Below are positions 62,105 to 64,000 of a stretch of 64,000 nt of DNA, one piece after another. Where the stretch lies: assembly GCA_958295805.1 (NCBI GenBank), contig OY282373.1, positions 1,273,001 through 1,337,000 of the forward strand. Reading direction: 5' to 3'. The DNA comes from an uncultured Nitrospirales bacterium. Its GTDB lineage: Bacteria; Nitrospirota; Nitrospiria; Nitrospirales; UBA8639. Both the position numbers and the translations under genes were made by a program. Each line of letters opens with the position of its first letter. Positions within the stretch are counted from its first letter, which is position 1. Below the pieces are notes generated by a model. That model was not told the DNA's origin. It ran no database searches and was given only the letters and a program-made list of their open reading frames with translations.

Positions 62105-62995
62105 TTAGCTTTGTTTGGTGAGTGAAAACTTGATGGGAATTTTGACGATGCTGTGAATCGGAATGTTGCCGTCTTTTGCCGGGGAAAAAGTCCATCGCGT
62201 CACCGTGTCAATCGCGGCTTTATCCAATACCTCATGCCCGCTGGTCCGTTCAACGGTAATCTCATCTGCCCTGCCGGACGGCGTCACGGACACGAGAAGG
62301 AGCACCGTCCCTTCCCAGCCTTCCTTCCTGGCGATTCGTGGATAGACGAGCGGCGTGCGTCGTCTCAGACTGACGCCCGTCTGAAGAGACCCTTCGGACG
62401 TCGGGGCTGACCGGAGAGTCCGTGACCGCCGGGCGGATGAACCGACGCGGGACGAGGCAGGCAACGTCGAGACTTTGGTCGAGATTCCCCGGAGGGTCGC
62501 GATGGTCGAAAAGGCCGGGATAGCCATTGCTGAACCGTCCGTCTTGGTTTTGGTGCTTGTCGTGGGGCGGTGGCTGCGGGCTGTTTTCGTGAAATCTTTC
62601 AGTTTCAACGTGTCGCTGGCGCGAGAATCTTGAAGGATGCGTCGTTTCAACGGCTGAGGGGATTGGGGGCGGGTCGGTTCGGGTGTGACCTGGGCGACCT
62701 GGACCCGTTCAGGAAGCGGGACCGGTTGCTGGGACGGCATCATCCGTTGCGGTTCGACGGCCCGCCGTTGTCGTTGGGTCTGGAGCATCGGAGGAGGCTC
62801 CAGTTCCACTTTCTTCGGCTGTGGCTGGGTTTTCACGAGGGAGACCTTGACCACGGGTTTGGGTTTTTCCACGGTGTGAGAAAATTGGAGGATGTTCAAG
62901 ATCGCGATGCCCACGACGTGGATCAGAACGGACTGCGTGCCGAATCGCAGAAAAGACGGCGTCGGTTGAGGCATAAGCAAGGCGTCGTTCGTCAT
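62105..62995 (-). CDS. tonB: TonB-like energy transducer
   Basis: The 296-residue protein has an N-terminal helix (LIHVVGIAILNILQF), a long proline/lysine-rich periplasmic linker, and the TonB C-terminal domain (PLVYPRIARKEGWEGTVLLL and LDKAAIDTVTRWTFSPA). It transmits energy to outer-membrane receptors; none is in the window. It overlaps the TPR gene upstream by 4 bp and is followed by exbB 31 bp later. Confidence 0.92.
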   Translation of the reverse strand: MTNDALLMPQPTPSFLRFGTQSVLIHVVGIAILNILQFSHTVEKPKPVVKVSLVKTQPQPKKVELEPPPMLQTQRQRRAVEPQRMMPSQQPVPLPERVQVAQVTPEPTRPQSPQPLKRRILQDSRASDTLKLKDFTKTARSHRPTTSTKTKTDGSAMAIPAFSTIATLRGISTKVSTLPASSRVGSSARRSRTLRSAPTSEGSLQTGVSLRRRTPLVYPRIARKEGWEGTVLLLVSVTPSGRADEITVERTSGHEVLDKAAIDTVTRWTFSPAKDGNIPIHSIVKIPIKFSLTKQS

Positions 62996-64000
62996 GAGCC
63001 GGTCTTCTCAAGCAGGTTTCGGATTCGTTCGTCTTTCCCGCCAAGCTCAACGTATTTCCGGTACTGCTCTAAGGCGCGAGTCGTGTCTCTGAGGTGAAAC
63101 TCATAAAAGACCCCCAGGTTGTAATACGCTTCCACCAGTTTCGGATTCAACCGGATGGCTTCCTGGTATTCCTTCTCGGCCTGGTCAAGCTTCTCAAGGT
63201 TGGCAAACAACACGCCCAGGTTGAGGTGAGCTTCGGCGTGCTTCGGGTTGAGGCGAATCACGTCCTGGAAGTGGCCCGCGGCTTGTTGCGTCTGGCTTTC
63301 CTCTTGCAACAGAAACCCTAACGCATAATGCGCGTCAAGCAAGTCGGGGTTTGATTTCAAGGCCGTCTGATACGCCTGAACGGCCTCCTTCAGGTCATTG
63401 TCTTTTTCGGCCAACTGAGCCGACAGCAGCCAAGCCTCGGTGTCATCCGGTTTCAGGTTCGTCAACGCCTGCAACTGTTTTCTCGCTTGCGCCGTGTCTC
63501 CCTCGAGATCATAGAGGGCCGCCAGATTATACATGGCGGTCGTTTGTTGGGGAATCAGGTTGATCGTGGCCTCGTAGGCGGTGATTGCTCCCTTCCGGTC
63601 ACCCAGTTGGTCGTAGGCAAGCGCCAGATTCAGTTGGGCCTCACCGAATTTGGGGTAGACGTCCAGGGCCTTTCGGAAAGCGCCTTTCGCCGCTTCCAGG
63701 TCTTTCTGATGTTGATAGACGAACCCCAAATCCAGGTACGCCCGAGCGAGATTGGGGTGCAGGGCCACGGCTTTTTTCAGGTGGGTGACGGCCTGCTGGG
63801 CTTGCTGCAATCCCGTAAAGGAGACGACGCCCAACAGATGGTGCGCGGCCGCAAAGTTGGGAAACACCTTCAAGGCTTTTTGCAGTGATTGGGCCGCTTC
63901 CTTGAACTTTTGCTGGTTGTAGAGGGTTGCCCCCTGGTTATATAGGGTCTGAGCCTCATCCGCCCGGCTTGTGAGAGGAAGGCCGAAGCCCAGGGTAAGA
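62992..64000 (-). CDS. Secreted multi-TPR protein, 5' end outside window
   Basis: The frame runs off the right edge. Within the window it encodes about eight TPR units with the usual W/L-G-Y/A-F-A-P pattern (for example NLALAYDQLGDRKGAITAYE). Near the edge the frame reads LTLGFGLPLTSRADEAQTLY, the end of a signal peptide, so the true start is just beyond 64000. The TTG near 63873 is internal. It leads the tonB-exbB-exbD operon with a 4-bp overlap and probably organises a periplasmic complex for it. Confidence 0.87.
   Translation of the reverse strand, partial: LTLGFGLPLTSRADEAQTLYNQGATLYNQQKFKEAAQSLQKALKVFPNFAAAHHLLGVVSFTGLQQAQQAVTHLKKAVALHPNLARAYLDLGFVYQHQKDLEAAKGAFRKALDVYPKFGEAQLNLALAYDQLGDRKGAITAYEATINLIPQQTTAMYNLAALYDLEGDTAQARKQLQALTNLKPDDTEAWLLSAQLAEKDNDLKEAVQAYQTALKSNPDLLDAHYALGFLLQEESQTQQAAGHFQDVIRLNPKHAEAHLNLGVLFANLEKLDQAEKEYQEAIRLNPKLVEAYYNLGVFYEFHLRDTTRALEQYRKYVELGGKDERIRNLLEKTGS

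Overview
The window looks like a chromosomal segment of a diderm (Gram-negative) bacterium. It encodes outer-membrane lipoproteins (Pal, MlaA, Slp), an ExbB/ExbD/TonB system, a hopanoid-type RND transporter (HpnN) with MlaA/MlaC, CopA/CopC and a periplasmic cytochrome c. The backbone is moderately GC-rich and studded with several families of short palindromic repeats. The gene mix (zwf-gnd-GH15, amgK-murU, hpnN/mla, copper handling) would fit a Nitrospira-like member of Nitrospirota, but that placement is inference; no rRNA or phylogenetic marker is present. No tRNA or rRNA gene was seen.

Layout. 1-4.7 kb: oxidative pentose-phosphate genes (zwf, gnd) and a GH15 glycosidase, minus strand. 4.9-6.9 kb: an IS30-family element inserted in a repeat cluster. 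6.9-13.9 kb: amgK-murU (peptidoglycan recycling), a PAS-GAF-PAS-GGDEF-EAL protein whose EAL half looks degenerate, a Pal/OmpA lipoprotein and a YihY/BrkB membrane protein. 13.9-25.4 kb: an AT-richer defence island with AbiEi/AbiEii, a divergent 1355-residue HTH-nuclease-STAND protein under a perfect palindrome, a BcgI-like nuclease-methylase with a separate S subunit, a MazF-type toxin-antitoxin pair set between the two, and an unknown coiled-coil membrane protein. 25.5-32.9 kb: housekeeping genes (agmatine to putrescine, ABC-class ATPase, HAD phosphatase, MDR reductase, lipoprotein glutathione peroxidase) with a 104-bp repeat array. 33.1-46.3 kb: a second accessory region with toxin-antitoxin modules, a type VI-A CRISPR locus and a patchwork type I R-M locus with relics. 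46.6-56.6 kb: a 149-bp tandem repeat, copA, and a recent tandem duplication of about 2.85 kb that left a truncated hpnN copy upstream of the intact gene. 56.6-64 kb: mlaA/mlaC, a copper/cytochrome group, and an slp-exbD-exbB-tonB-TPR operon.

The main discovery is the locus at 35.05-39.90 kb. It holds an 1195-residue protein with two R-x4-H HEPN motifs (R471/H476 and R1043/H1048) in the middle and C-terminal positions typical of Cas13a. A CRISPR array starts 35 bp after its stop codon, in the same direction, with a 36-nt repeat that folds as a CCCCC/GGGGG hairpin. No cas1 or cas2 is in the window, so this is a minimal RNA-targeting CRISPR system of the Rhodobacter capsulatus Cas13a type, apparently in a new host lineage. 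The second candidate is the HTH-PD(D/E)xK-STAND protein, which resembles Avs-type antiviral NTPases but carries an antitoxin-like DNA-binding domain and its own operator.

The accessory regions probably form one broad phage-defence repertoire: RNA-level (Cas13a), DNA-level (type I and BcgI-like R-M), and abortive (AbiE, STAND, MazF, PIN and HigB modules). Truncated hsdS, relB, PIN and hsdM pieces show repeated gain and loss. Repeat families next to these genes probably served as recombination points, which is inferred from position only.
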